NCBI GenBank assembly: GCA_009731375.1
Contig: BJOX01000270.1
Span: 33,699-61,703, forward strand
Direction: 5' to 3'
Source of the DNA: Paulinella micropora
Taxonomy: Eukaryota; Cercozoa; Imbricatea; Euglyphida
DNA: 28,005 bases
The notes under the pieces were generated by a model. It saw only the letters and a program-made list of their open reading frames with translations, ran no database searches and was not told the origin of the DNA. The translations under genes were made by a program, and so were the position numbers. Positions 1 to 11,024 of the stretch are shown piece after piece (position 1 is the first letter of the stretch; the number at the start of each line of letters is the position of its first letter).

Positions 1-33
1 TTCCAGACGGACCGGTATGTTCAATGAAAATAC

Positions 34-108
34 TGGTGGCACCGACGGGAATCGAACTGGCGACAGGGCCCAGATGGTAGAACTTGACCACTGGGCTATC
101 ACGGTGTC
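34..108 (-). ncRNA. tRNA-derived SINE-like head (pol III promoter)
   Basis: Read on the minus strand, this stretch has a match to the internal pol III A box (TAGCCCAGTGG, 98-88) and B box (AGTTCGATTCC, 58-48). The seven-base acceptor-like ends pair with one mismatch and are followed by A and a genomically encoded CCA. The T-stem pairs badly, so it is more likely a tRNA-derived SINE head or tRNA pseudogene than a working tRNA. A SINE body would continue past position 1. An AAT microsatellite begins immediately upstream of its 5' end. Confidence 0.6.
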
Positions 109-408
<300 letters not shown>

Positions 409-485
409 TATAGATAGATAGATTTTTAGGTAGACAGATAGATAGATAGACAGATAGATAGATACATAGATAGAGAGAGGGAGGG

Positions 486-540
<55 letters not shown>

Positions 541-942
541 TATGTATGTAAGATATAATGTATTTATGTATGTCTGTCATGTGTGTAGGTAAGTTTTTTT
601 TTCATGAATGTGAATCCTGGAAATGAAAGTTTCAGCAGTGTTGCTTATAATAACTTGTAGGGTAGTGTGTTGATGCTATACTGATTTCTGGAAGCATATT
701 TAGGAAGACATATACTCCTTATTTCTTGTGTGGATTTTATGGTGCGTGTATATGTAGGCATGCATGCAGGTAAAAGGTGTGTATGTAAGTATCTCTTTCT
801 CCTTCTTCCTATCTACCTATCTATCTATCTCAGAGAGACAGAGAGAGACAGAGAGAGACAGGTATGTATGTATATATATAATGTATGTATGTATGTAATG
901 TAGATAGATACATAGGTACAGAGACAGAGAGAGGGAGGGACG

Positions 943-976
<34 letters not shown>

Positions 977-1408
977 GAGAGACAGGTATGTAATATTTGT
1001 AAGTATATAATGTATGTATGTATGTCTGTCATGTGTGTAGGTATGTTTTTTTTTTCATGAATGTGAATCCTGGAATGAAAGTTTCAGCAGTGTTGCTTAT
1101 AATAACTTGTAGGGTAGTGTGCTGATGCTATTATGATTGCTGTAAACAAATTTAGGAAGACATATACTCCTTATTTCTTGTGCGGATTTTATGGTGAGTG
1201 TACGTAAGTATTTCTTTCTCCTTCTTCCTATCTACCTACCTATCTATCTATCTCAGAGAGACAGAGAGAGAGACAGAGAGAGAGACAGAGACAGGTATGT
1301 ATGTATATATATAATGTATGTATGTATGTATGTAATGTATGTATGTATGTATGTACTGTAGATAGATACATAGATACAGAGATAAAGAGAGTGAGGGACG
1401 AAGAGAGA

Positions 1409-1477
<69 letters not shown>

Positions 1478-1480
1478 CTC
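409..1480. repeat. GATA/GA tracts within a ~455 bp tandem duplication
   Basis: GATA, GA and GTAT microsatellites surround a unique segment present twice. The unit beginning CATGAATGTGAATCC occurs at about 603 and again at about 1057, and similarity continues through the CTTCTTCCTATCTACC tract to the following GA run. The GAGGGACGGAGAGAG boundary recurs near 479, 935 and 1393, suggesting a third partial copy. No gene was recognised. Confidence 0.85.
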
Positions 1481-1556
1481 TCAAGAAGTTAATGACTAAC
1501 AACTAATTATTGTTAGTCCTTCATTTAGTCCTGAAAATAACGTAAGGGCAGTTTCG

Positions 1557-1618
1557 AAATGGCATGGGCCGGCCGATCAGTGAAAGGACTTTCACTATTC
1601 GGCCGGCCCATGCCATTT
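1557..1618. repeat. Long near-perfect hairpin
   Basis: Two 30 nt arms (1557-1586 and 1589-1618) are reverse complements at 28 of 30 positions with a 2 nt spacer. The arms include the GC-rich block GGCATGGGCCGGCCGA. Immediately downstream the phrase AGGACTATTC recurs at about 1627 and 1672. This could be a fold-back element, a small-RNA precursor or an assembly fold-back. No coding role is seen. Confidence 0.9.
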
Positions 1619-1854
1619 TTTCTCACCAGGACTATTCCTTTTGTTTCCGAGTGCTATGGAATTTTCTCACGAGGACTATTCAGTTTCCGCCATACTGGTT
1701 TCCTCTCTTTGCAGAGGAGGAAGATTAGATTAGTTTCGCAGTGCTGTGGAATTGGATGGAATAATACCCCTGCTTGCAATAAATAATATCTTTTGAATAT
1801 AACCGACAAAAGTTTTTTTTTCAGGCCTTCCCTATGGTGAAACCTCTTCCTCCT

Positions 1855-2008
1855 TATCTCTCTCTCTCTCTCTCTCTCTCACTCTCTCTCTCTCTCTCTC
1901 CCTCTCTCTATCTCTCCCTCTCTCTCTATCTATCTCTCTCTGTCTCTCTCTCTGTCTCTCTCTCTCTGTCTCTCTCTCTCTCTGTCCCTCTCTCTGTCTC
2001 TCTCTCTA

Positions 2009-2040
<32 letters not shown>

Positions 2041-2119
2041 TATCTGCCCCCCCCCCCTCTCTCTCTCCATTGATCAACGTCATCTCCATCATCTCCATCC
2101 TCTCCGTCGCCTCTAAAGG

Positions 2120-2165
<46 letters not shown>
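1855..2165. repeat. CT dinucleotide tracts
   Basis: Long (CT)n runs with TCTATCTC variants, interrupted at 2068-2118 by a short non-repetitive segment that reads as Asp/Gly-rich on the minus strand. No reliable splice acceptor flanks that segment, so no exon is called. Confidence 0.9.
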
Positions 2166-2167
<2 letters not shown>

Positions 2168-2622
2168 CCTTCCCCCCCTTGTTTGAATAAATGGTTCGCT
2201 GCAGACACACGAAAAGTATGTCCTGTTTGTAACACACTGTGTAAAACATGTTATAGTGATATTATATGATAAACTAACTTCATCTTAAGTCGTGGCAAAT
2301 GATAAACTGATTAATTTAATGAAAAAGACTTTGATATTGATTTTTTAATATATAAAAATATGTTATGAGTAGTGTTGGTAGAAAGCGTAATTGTTTTAAT
2401 TGATCATAGTAAACTGATTGATCTAAATTGAAATTTACTTACACTATTCTGTTTCAGAACTATTAATACAAACTACATAGATTTAACGAAACAATTTTTG
2501 TATTAAGTTCAAGTTACTATTATATTGAAACATATGGTGTTTTTAGAAATCGTAATTGCTTGAATCGATAATATCTTTAAATTGAAATTTGCTTATATTT
2601 AGGACAAAAAAAAAACAATTAT
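2166..2622. other. AT-rich stretch, nothing recognised
   Basis: Unique AT-rich sequence without a convincing open frame or RNA gene. A loose internal similarity exists between the segments around 2400-2450 and 2550-2600 (AATTG, GATAAT and AAATTGAAATTT phrases). Confidence 0.5.
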
Positions 2623-2646
2623 GATTCTCTCTCTCTCTTCTCTCTT

Positions 2647-2724
<78 letters not shown>

Positions 2725-2742
2725 CTCTCCCTCCCTCCCTCG
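2623..2742. repeat. CT dinucleotide tract
   Basis: A (CT)n run that ends directly before a TTTAG acceptor-like site, so it could serve as the polypyrimidine tract of an intron on the plus strand. Confidence 0.9.
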
Positions 2743-2753
2743 ATCCTCTTTAG

Positions 2754-2823
2754 ACAAACCATCAGCCTCCCTCGAAGAAGATTTGCAGTCGTGAAAGTTA
2801 TAGAAGTTGATTTTGCTGAGTAC
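2754..2823 (+). CDS. Candidate isolated internal exon
   Basis: A (CT)n tract followed by TTTAG lies immediately upstream, and the segment ends in TAC before GTAAGC, a good donor. The 70 nt between encode one split codon plus 23 residues in an open frame, including RRRFAVVKVIEVDFAEY. The (CTA)n repeats that follow would then be intronic. No partner exon was identified on this strand, so this is an inference from splice signals and amino-acid composition. The product is unknown. Confidence 0.3.
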
Positions 2824-2842
2824 GTAAGCTGTTATTTCTTGC

Positions 2843-2904
2843 TTCCTTCCTTGCTTCCTTCCTTGCTTCCTTCCTTGCTTCCTTCCTCCTTCATCAACAT
2901 AATG

Positions 2905-2959
<55 letters not shown>

Positions 2960-2995
2960 ATCAACATAATGCTACTACTACTACTACTACTACTA

Positions 2996-3046
<51 letters not shown>

Positions 3047-3087
3047 TTACTACTATTACTACTATTACTACCACTACTACGACTACA

Positions 3088-3142
<55 letters not shown>

Positions 3143-3199
3143 GTACTAGTACTAGTACTACTACTACTACTACCACTACTACTACTACCACTACTACTA

Positions 3200-3245
<46 letters not shown>

Positions 3246-3330
3246 AATCACTAATACTACTACTACTACTAATATACTACTACTACTACTACTGCTACTA
3301 CTACTACTACTGCTGCTACTACTACTACTG

Positions 3331-3361
<31 letters not shown>

Positions 3362-3483
3362 ATCAACATAATGCTGCTACTATTACTACTACTACTACTA
3401 CTACTATTAGTACTCTTATTACTACTACTGCTACTACTACTAGTACTACTACAACTGATACTACTACTACTAGTACTACTATT
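2843..3483. repeat. CTTC and (CTA)n microsatellites
   Basis: Three copies of a GCTTCCTTCCTT unit precede about 580 bases of (CTA)n. The sentence TTCATCAACATAATGCT occurs three times (about 2889, 2957 and 3359), marking internal higher-order duplication of the tract. Long Thr, Leu and Val homopolymer frames here are not genes. Confidence 0.95.
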
Positions 3484-3648
3484 TTGAGTTTAAGTTTCAA
3501 TAAACGATTTAAGTTTTAATAAAACTTGAATAACATCTCCTTATTAATAGCAATACAACTTTTAATATTACCGGTAATATAACTATTAATATTAATACAA
3601 ATAAAATAGTAGAATTGAATGATTTAATAAGCTTGTTATATGATACAC

Positions 3649-3786
3649 TTAAACGCTAGAATTCTTGCCACCGGATCCTTTGGGTGCGGTCGGTGTGGTG
3701 TTCCTGCTGGTCTGAGGCTTGGGCTCCTTGCCCTTCTCTTGAAACACAAAATCACCATCCAGCATCTTGCCTTTGGACTGCGGCAT
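3649..3786 (-). CDS. Terminal exon of an unrecognised gene
   Basis: On the minus strand a TTCTAG acceptor is followed by 45 in-frame codons and TAA. The peptide begins MPQSKGKMLDGDFVFQEKGK and ends in a Gly/Ser/Lys-rich tail. It is hydrophilic, with Pro/Thr-rich low complexity in its second half. It begins with Met, so it could be a tiny complete ORF, but the acceptor directly before it and the (CT)n tract upstream on this strand favour a last exon. The upstream 153 bp minisatellite contains an in-phase 24 nt mini-exon candidate that may belong to the same gene. The protein is not recognised, and 3484-3648 downstream is AT-rich with no further gene. Confidence 0.5.
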   Translation of the reverse strand: MPQSKGKMLDGDFVFQEKGKEPKPQTSRNTTPTAPKGSGGKNSSV

Positions 3787-3828
3787 CTAGAACATCCATG
3801 CACACAAACATACATGCATACGTACATG

Positions 3829-3987
<159 letters not shown>

Positions 3988-3999
3988 GGCGTGAGGGAG

Positions 4000-4735
4000 G
4001 GGCGGGGTTGGAGAGGAGAGTGTGTTTGTGAAGCGGGCAGTGAAGGTTGGAGGCAGGAAGGTGGAGGTTGGGCCGGGAAATGTTGGAAACCAGTGTTTTT
4101 CTACCTGTACCTGAGAGGCCACCTCGACCAAAGGTGGGGCTGGGTTGGTGAGGAAAGTGTATCTGTGAAGCGGGCAGTGTAGGTTGAAGGCTGGAAGGTG
4201 CGGGTTGGGCTGGGGTATGTTGAACAACAGCGTTTTTCTACCTGTACCTGAGAGGCCACCTCGACCTAAGGCGGGGCTGTGTGAGGGAGAGACAGTGTTG
4301 GCGAGGAGAGTGTGTTTGTGAAGCGGACAGTGTAGGTTGGAGGCTGGAAGGTGGAGGTTGGGCTGGGAAGTGTTGGAAACCAGTGATTTTCTACCTGTAC
4401 CTGAGAGGCTACCTCGACCTAAGGCGGGGCTGTGTGAGGGAGAGGCAGCGTTGGTGAGGAGAGTGTGTTTGTGAAGCAGCGCAGTGTAGGTTGGAGGCTG
4501 GAAGGTGGAGGTTGGGCTGGGATATGTTGGAAACCAGTGATTTTCTACCTGTACCGGAGAGGCTACCTCGACCTAAGGCAAGGCGGCGTGAGGGAGAGAC
4601 AGTGTTGGTGAGGGGAGTGTGCATGTGAAGCGGGAAGTGTAGGTTGGAGGCTGGAAGGTGGAGGTTGGGCTGCGATATGTTGAATAACAGTGTTTTTCTA
4701 CCTGTACCGGAGAGGCCACCTCGACCTAAGGCTGG
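4000..4735. repeat. 153 bp minisatellite, five copies
   Basis: The phrase CTACCTGTACC recurs at 4101, 4238, 4391, 4545 and 4698, giving spacings of 137, 153, 154 and 153. The first interval lacks a block containing GAGGGAGAGACAGTG. On the minus strand each copy contains a 24 nt open segment encoding VEVASQVQ or VEVASPVQ. It is bounded by GTAG on its 3' side, and by CTTAG on its 5' side in four of the five copies. Segments are 4105-4128 (acceptor changed to TTTG), 4242-4265, 4395-4418, 4549-4572 and 4702-4725. They may be repeated mini-exons in phase with the exon at 3786-3649, or chance features of a minisatellite. Confidence 0.88.
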
Positions 4736-4930
4736 ATAAATGTGCAATAATTGCGTTAGGCTCGTGTCCTGAACAGGGAAATGCCAAAAAGTACGAAAAG
4801 TTGGTGTTGGTAATTTTTCGACTGCGAACAGGTCCTATTCCACCGAGGTCACCATGACAGTGCAAGTGTTGGCCGCCAGGGATAAATGGTAAGTAATTGC
4901 GTTAGGCTTGTGTCCTGAAGGAGGAAATCC
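4735..4930. repeat. Diverged direct repeat, 146 bp apart
   Basis: A roughly 55 nt segment beginning GATAAATG and containing ATTGCGTTAGGCT is present at 4735 and 4881. The second copy reads AAATGGTAAGTAATTG, containing a perfect plus-strand donor GTAAGT directly after an open ATG-led stretch (4854-4890, MTVQVLAARDK). The first copy has lost that donor. This echoes the duplicated exon edges in the protease gene, but no complete gene could be built here. Confidence 0.6.
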
Positions 4931-5228
4931 CAAAATTGTTGCAACAATTGTTGGTTTCTGTTGTAGCGTAGCTTGTGGAAGTTGGTGTATGGACGTAATA
5001 AGCATGACATTGGTTTTGGAAGTTGCCCAGGGGAGCTAAAAGTCTGAGTAGGAGGTACGTGTTATGTTCTATGTGGAAAAATTTACAAGTCAACACCGGT
5101 GGGCACCCCGAGACAATTTTTTTTTTAAAAAAATGCACTTCTCCATGGAGAACTCCAAGGTGAAACTGCCCCTAAAAGGATTTGTTTCGAAAGCGCTTAT
5201 TGGCTTCAAAAACTGCAAAAAGGTGTGC

Positions 5229-5298
5229 GGGTTGAATTCGGGAGTGTCCTCTTAGGTAGAGGTGGGTTGAATTCGGGACATGGGTTGAATTGGGGACA
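5229..5298. repeat. Short direct repeat, three copies
   Basis: GGGTTGAATTCGGGA occurs at about 5229 and 5264, and GGGTTGAATTGGGGA at 5282. A weak plus-strand open frame (5127-5255) ends in this segment. Its coding status is undecided. Confidence 0.6.
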
Positions 5299-5905
5299 AT
5301 ACACTGGGTTCATCCAATGGACTCAAACTTCAATCTGCTTGGAGTGAAGCTGGGGTTGAGTCGAGCAGCGAAATCAGGATTGCTAGACTGTACCAACCTG
5401 TAGTCATTTCAAGTAAATTGGAAGAATTTAAAAACGGTAGTCCTGCCAAAAAATTACTAAAGACGGAAGTCTCAATTTCACTGCAATAAAATGCGTACGT
5501 TTTTGCGGGCCCCTATTCACGGGAAGTGCCACAAAATGTGGTTGCAAAAAATTCACGTGTTTTTGCGGCTGCTAGCTGCACCGGGCTGCGTTACCTCACG
5601 AGAATATGTCAGGGGATCGCCCGTCTATATAGTCTATAGCTATAGCTAGTCTAGCTAGTATAGAAACTAGAGAAATAACATATTAGCTAGATTAGAAAAA
5701 AACACACAAGGGAATCGCCAGTCGTAAAGCGTTTTTTATTTTTATTAAAAATACTAAAACTAGTAAATTAAAATAATAACTCAAAACTAAGCAAATCCAA
5801 TATTAATACTCTAAAAATCCCATAGCCAAGTCCAATGTCCACGTGCACGTTTCCTAGGTTTGCATTTGCACACCACTCCGCGCAGCCGATCTGGAAAGAG
5901 CCAAG

Positions 5906-5954
<49 letters not shown>

Positions 5955-6600
5955 GAGAGGCTAGAAATCGAAGAGAATATACTTATAATTATGTAATGCA
6001 GGCAAAGCTTAAGATCCCATTTGCAATCGATATCAAACTGAAAACGCGTACGCTAGCGCTTAAAGAGAACCCCAACAGCTCCAACCACCAAACGGTTTGT
6101 CTAGAATGAATAGGTGGAGGGAACGGTCGTAGCCAGTTGCAAGCTGGCTGTGCGTACTCTCTTTTCGCATTAACAGTCCGCAGAACCATCACCGCAAAGA
6201 CAGAGCATCAGCCAGCGCTAGCCGACAACCGACAACTCAACCACACCCCCCACACTAGACACCCAGACCACTGTAGAAAGCGAACGACTAGAACGAGAAG
6301 ACACAGAAGACACCAAGGACTTGGACTGCCAACGTACGGCAATTGGGGGGGGGGGGGGGGGGGGGANNNNNNNNNNAAAATTTTCTGTTTTGACCGGGGT
6401 AAACGTGAAAAAAAGGTAATGAAAGCAGTTTCATCCATCGAAAAACGGTGCAGCCTAGCCATTTTGGCTAGAGCAGGTGATTTTTATAACATATTTTCCG
6501 GAACTGACGTCGTCAAACACACTACAAGTACCGGTGCAAACGAGAAGGAAAGTCTGGAACCGGTCCGGAGGCAAGAAAACGTTCAGGCAAAATTAAAACA
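5299..6600. other. Unassigned flank of the methyltransferase block
   Basis: No gene is recognised. Contents: a CTAG-rich island at 5622-5696; the phrases GGGGATCGCCCGTC (about 5613) and GGGAATCGCCAGTC (about 5711), which are similar; a GA tract at 5908-5951; and a poly-G run ending in a 10 N gap at 6367-6376. The duplicated ACG-rich phrases TACGTTTTTGCGG and ACGTGTTTTTGCGG near 5501 and 5554 might lie near an element end. Confidence 0.4.
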
Positions 6601-6788
6601 ATGAAACAAAGCGATCAATTTAATGAAAAAGTACTTTCGAAAAATATAGCATATTTCGAAAACAGTGCCCGAATCCAGGTGCATTACTCGGTGGCAGCGG
6701 GAAGAGGGGCAGACGAATGCATCATCATGACATGCCAATCGTCGTGGCACTGTTGGGAGCAGAAGGAACCCTTCGCAGACACGCCATC

Positions 6789-7957
6789 CTACTTGTCGCA
6801 ATCGCCTTCTTCTACGCCGCAGGTGTAATCGCACTGTTCGTACTCATCACTGCCATCTGCCAGCTTGGCGCCTGTCTTCCATGGCCCTTTGTGCACCGTG
6901 CTGTTGCATTTCTGGCAAGCTGCACTCCCAAAATGCCGCACGTCAAACTTCTCCTTGCACACACAGCACTTGGCGAGGGTAGAAAACTTTTGCCGTCCAA
7001 TGTAACCTTTCTTTTTAAGGACCGCGTCGACCTTCCCGTCGTCATCTTCTTCCGTCTCTTCTGCTTTTTCCTCCTCCTTCTCCTCAGGGAGCTCTCCTTC
7101 CACAGCTGCTTTGGGCGGCCTGCCCTTTTTGGAACCAGGCTCCAGATACTTGCGGACGCGATCCTTGGCGTTTTGAACCTGACCAGCATCGATGTCCAAG
7201 CCGGTGACGACCATGTTGGCCCGGAGGGCGCCGATGACCTCCGAGCCAGAGCCCATGCAAGCAACCAACACCTTGCTCTGCGGGGAAAGAACATCAGAGA
7301 GGATTTGTCTGGACAACTCCGTGGGTTTTTCAAAAGCGTTGGTTCGTTCGTCCGGCTTCCCAATGATTTTCTGTTTTTTCGTTGGGACCGGAACAGAGTA
7401 AACGTTGTGACTATCAAGCGGGTTCCTGGAGAGATTGAGCGTAAATGCACTCTGGGACGGGTAGAACGCCACCATGACGCACTCCACTGCCTTGATCCAC
7501 TTCTGGACGTGTCCCTGGTAGTTGTGCTTCTCCTTGTACCAGAACACAGGCTCGATTGTTCCGAAGCCACACTGCTGCAAAGCTTCCACCAAGAGGTTGT
7601 ACTGGGACAGATGGTGATGGAAAACGACGGCGCGCTTGTTAGCATTGCCGACAACACCGAACTGGTTCAGCAATTGATGACCCTTTCCTTGTTGATTTCA
7701 GTAGTGTCAGCAACAAGGTCGGAAATGTTGTAAGGAATGTCAGCGTAAAGCAGGTCTGGAACAAACAAGACACAAACACAAGGAATGAGGAAAACCAAAA
7801 AAAAAAAATATGGCATATTTTCAATTGATGGAAAAGTAAGGGAGACCAAAATTGCCATGCACTAGATCAGAGTCGGAGGCCATGTTGAACATTGTCCTGC
7901 ACCAGAATCGTAGCGTTGCCGAAATGAATCTGCTGATCTTCAGAGATGGGTGCCTGT

Positions 7958-7997
<40 letters not shown>

Positions 7998-10428
7998 ATA
8001 TTTTAAAACAAAGTCTTCAGGTCTCAGAACCTGTGGCTGTTCAACTTCTTCGCCGGAGAGACGTTTGAGTGCTGCCTGGATCCAGGTCTTGACGTAAGCT
8101 TCCAGGTTGTCCGGGAGAGCGCAGTCCCTCTTTATCTGCAGGTAGAGGATGTCCATAGTGCGATTCAGGATTGCCCTGCCTTCATCGTTGTCAAGCTGGG
8201 GGACTTTTTCACACAAATCCTTCCACTGTTTGCCGACGTAAACACCGTCGATTTCAAAAAAACCCATGTTGTCAGCAAGGTCCAGGATCATGTCCTGCAG
8301 CGAGATGAGGCAGACGTACTTTTTCTGCTCCAGAAAAAACCTCTTCATGGTTTGCTTCACTTCGCTTGGCTTGCCTTGCTGGAGGTCCTCAATCAATTGT
8401 TGCATTTCTTCCAACAGACCGGGCTTGTCCTTGCGGATGTTGTGAAGTTCGTTGATGCTTTCGATGATTGTCTGGTTCTTAGGCATGTCAGAACGAACGC
8501 CACCAGGGGAAAGAAGCTTCCGCCAGCACTTCCAAAGCTCACCGGTGTTCGAAGCGACGTAAGTCCACATGGAACCGAAAGTCGGCAAGGGGATGTTGTG
8601 GGAAAGGGCGAAGTCTCTCTTCCATGAGGTCAGAAACTTGTTGCAGGAAGCATCATTCTGGTCCTTGAGACGAGCCATTCCAGCGTAACCTTGATCGTGC
8701 GCAGAAATGCAGTTTTCGCCGAATGTGTTTTTACGGTGGACGTCAGCAACAGTGTTCTCGAAGGCGCCAAGAAAACTGACGGATTGACGACCTGCATCGT
8801 TCCAACGAACGAAACGAAGAGCTTCCACGTGAATGACCTGGAATTTCGAGTTCGAAGGTTCGTCTCTGTGAAGTTGCTGAATTGCATGGCTGGAATGACG
8901 ACCAACGATCGCCTGCAGGGGAAACTTCCCGTCCTGGATGGCCTTGCGCAGAAAGTTCTTGATCTTGCCCTGGCCCTCGACTGGCAGGCTCGTGAAGTCC
9001 ATCTTGGGCCTTTCCTTTTCTACAAGCCCAGCCGAAATCCACAAAGCCTGAAATTCTTTCAAGGCTTTCTCGTCAACGAAAGGGGGGGATTCCAAGAAAG
9101 AATTGTCGGCATCGTCCAGCCCAAGCTTTCCGGGATTGACAGTTTCGCGCGGATCTTTGATCCAACCCACCCACTGGATCTTCCTGTTGGGATCCTGAGA
9201 CTTTTTAAAATTCTCGGCGAGTTGCTTGACATGCTCTAGGTCGAGTAAACGATCAGTGACTGCCCTGTGGGGTTGGGTAGCGATGGCGTCGGGAATGGCC
9301 TGCACGTTCTTGTAAGTCATGCTGGCAAGGGCTTTGGCGGCTTCCTTCATCTTCTCTCTGGTGTCTGCACAGAACAACCAACCAAAAATATGGCATATTT
9401 TTCAACAAAAGGACAAAAGAAAAGGGGGCTGACCCTTGATGTACGCATTCTTCTCAGCTTTCTGCCTGTCAGCCTCCGAGACATTCTTGCCCGTGCCCTT
9501 TTCCCCCTTCATCCTGCGCTTCTTCTCGGGTGGTTCGGACCCTTCCGGCGAGGCCTCCGGTTTGCGCTTTCCAGTTGGATCAGGTGTGGAGGCTGAAGAA
9601 GAAGACGACGCCGGAGACAGGGGAACCTGGGGTGGGGCAGAAGACGACGAGGATGAAGACGGTGTCGCGGAAGTGGCAGAGGAGCTCCTGGCCTGAGGCG
9701 TGATGGTTCCAACCGCCGCCTTGGGCTGTTTTTTGTTCGAGGGGATGGACCGCAATGGAGTGGATTTTGAGGAACTGCTCGATGAAGAGCTCGACGAAGA
9801 ACTACTCGACGAACAGCTCGAAGGCTGTGTGGCAGCAGGGGCTGAAGATGCGAGGCTTTGGGGCCTGGCTGCAGCTAGCTGAGCAGAAAGACGACGAGCG
9901 AGGGCAAGGTCGGCGGGTGCAAGTTCCGCTTCGTTTTCGCCTCCCACAACCTCAGTAGCTGCGACACTGCCCTGAGAATTCGGGGCGCGGGATGCAGCAC
10001 TACCAAGAGAATTGGCGGGATGGAAAACAGAGGAAGGATCAGCCGGGGCAGCCTGCGAATCAGCGATTGGCCCCTTGGCCAACTCCTTGGAACCATCCTA
10101 AGTTGAAAAATATTGCATATTTTTCAACACGAGACAATGATGACGTCGTGGTGGAAGATGTGTCTCTCGGATGAAAAATATGACATATTTTTGAGACATG
10201 GACAAGCAAAAACGAAGTGGAGCAAAGAATCGTGAGACATTGAAGCTCAGAAGAAAATATGGCATATTTTTGTTTGAAGACATTAGCCTCCTCATCCATC
10301 TCTCTTTGAAATTGCTTGAGGTAATTGTTCACAGCCCCTACACCCACGAGCAAAAACAAAAAATCATAGTGACACGAAGCCAAAAAAACAGTTTGGGCAA
10401 GCATGGCAGCCATGAACTCACAGCCCAT
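6789..10428 (-). CDS. ParB-like / DNA N6-adenine methyltransferase fusion, multi-exon
   Basis: Proposed exons on the minus strand are 10428-10422, 10337-10282, 10245-10204, 10165-10136, 10097-9434, 9364-8010, 7953-7847 and 7755-6789. Reading phases agree from the ATG through 8010 (718 codons). Residues about 46-266 are Ser/Ala/Pro-rich and end in a basic KKRRMKGEK patch. The next exon carries a ParB-like region with LDLEHVKQLAENF and GRHSSHA, the latter resembling the ParB family's GxHRxxA. The last exons carry beta-class methyltransferase motifs in order: DIPYNI (catalytic DPPY-type), EKPTELSRQIL (motif X) and ACMGSGSEVIGAL...GLDID (SAM binding). The C-terminus has paired cysteines (CCVCKEKF, CQKCN) like a zinc finger. 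Expected activity is adenine-N6 methylation of DNA. The frame shifts by one base near 7920 and again near 7690; unseen mini-introns, assembly errors or decay could explain this. DIPY instead of DPPY is also unusual. The true start may lie further upstream. Confidence 0.65.
10098..10281 (-). other. Three consecutive palindromic micro-introns
   Basis: Introns of 36 nt (10281-10246), 38 nt (10203-10166) and 38 nt (10135-10098) separate exons of 42 and 30 nt. Each starts GTC, carries the AT palindrome in its centre and ends GAG or TAG. Removing them leaves one open frame across all four exons, every one joining in phase 0. The introns are mostly palindrome, leaving about 8-11 nt on either side for splice signals. 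This is inferred from sequence; no transcript is available. Confidence 0.6.
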
Positions 10429-10519
10429 AATTGAAACTTGTCCAAATTCAAGCAACAACTAGAACAACAGACACAAAGCAACAACAAACAACTAGAACAA
10501 AGGAGAGAGAGCTTGCTGA

Positions 10520-10969
10520 CTTGTAGGAGCTGGCGCGTTTGGGCCTTTGGAGAACATGTCGTACAACTTCTCGTCCCAGGTCACATCCGCAGGCCAGCCC
10601 ACGTAGTAAGCTGTCGTCAGGCACAGTTCATCGAGCAAGGCAAACGTTTTGAAGTCTGCAGCTTCATCTTGGTTTGTGTCGTTGACCCACACCTGGACGT
10701 GCCAAAGTCGAGGGTTGTACTGGTAACTAGTAGCAACTTTTGGCTTCAACGCAAACTTCCACACAAGACCGAGATCGAAAGAGCTCTCGTTTTGACCAGT
10801 GTCGTCACTCTCCCATGCTCTCCTCCAAACTCCAGCTCAGAGACAATGAGCTTCATTTCAGGTGTGACCCACCATTTGTAGGTGATGTAGTGTTCGGAAA
10901 GCGATTTTGAGAGTGCAAACAATGTAGACACCGAACAACAGTGCTCAAGTTGACCGGAAGCGGTCACGA

Positions 10970-11024
<55 letters not shown>

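Noticed and set aside
34-108. Functional tRNA gene
   Set aside because: The T-stem does not pair well and a CCA is encoded, so a SINE-like or pseudo-tRNA reading is preferred.
7821-7958. Continuous frame through the poly-T run giving poly-Phe in the methyltransferase protein
   Set aside because: The run is followed by GACAG and fits an intron with half a palindrome. A run of Phe there would interrupt the domain.
10060-10281. Reading the palindromes as coding (KYAIF, KICHIF)
   Set aside because: The same short peptide arises at every palindrome in unrelated frames. Splicing them out gives a better continuous protein.
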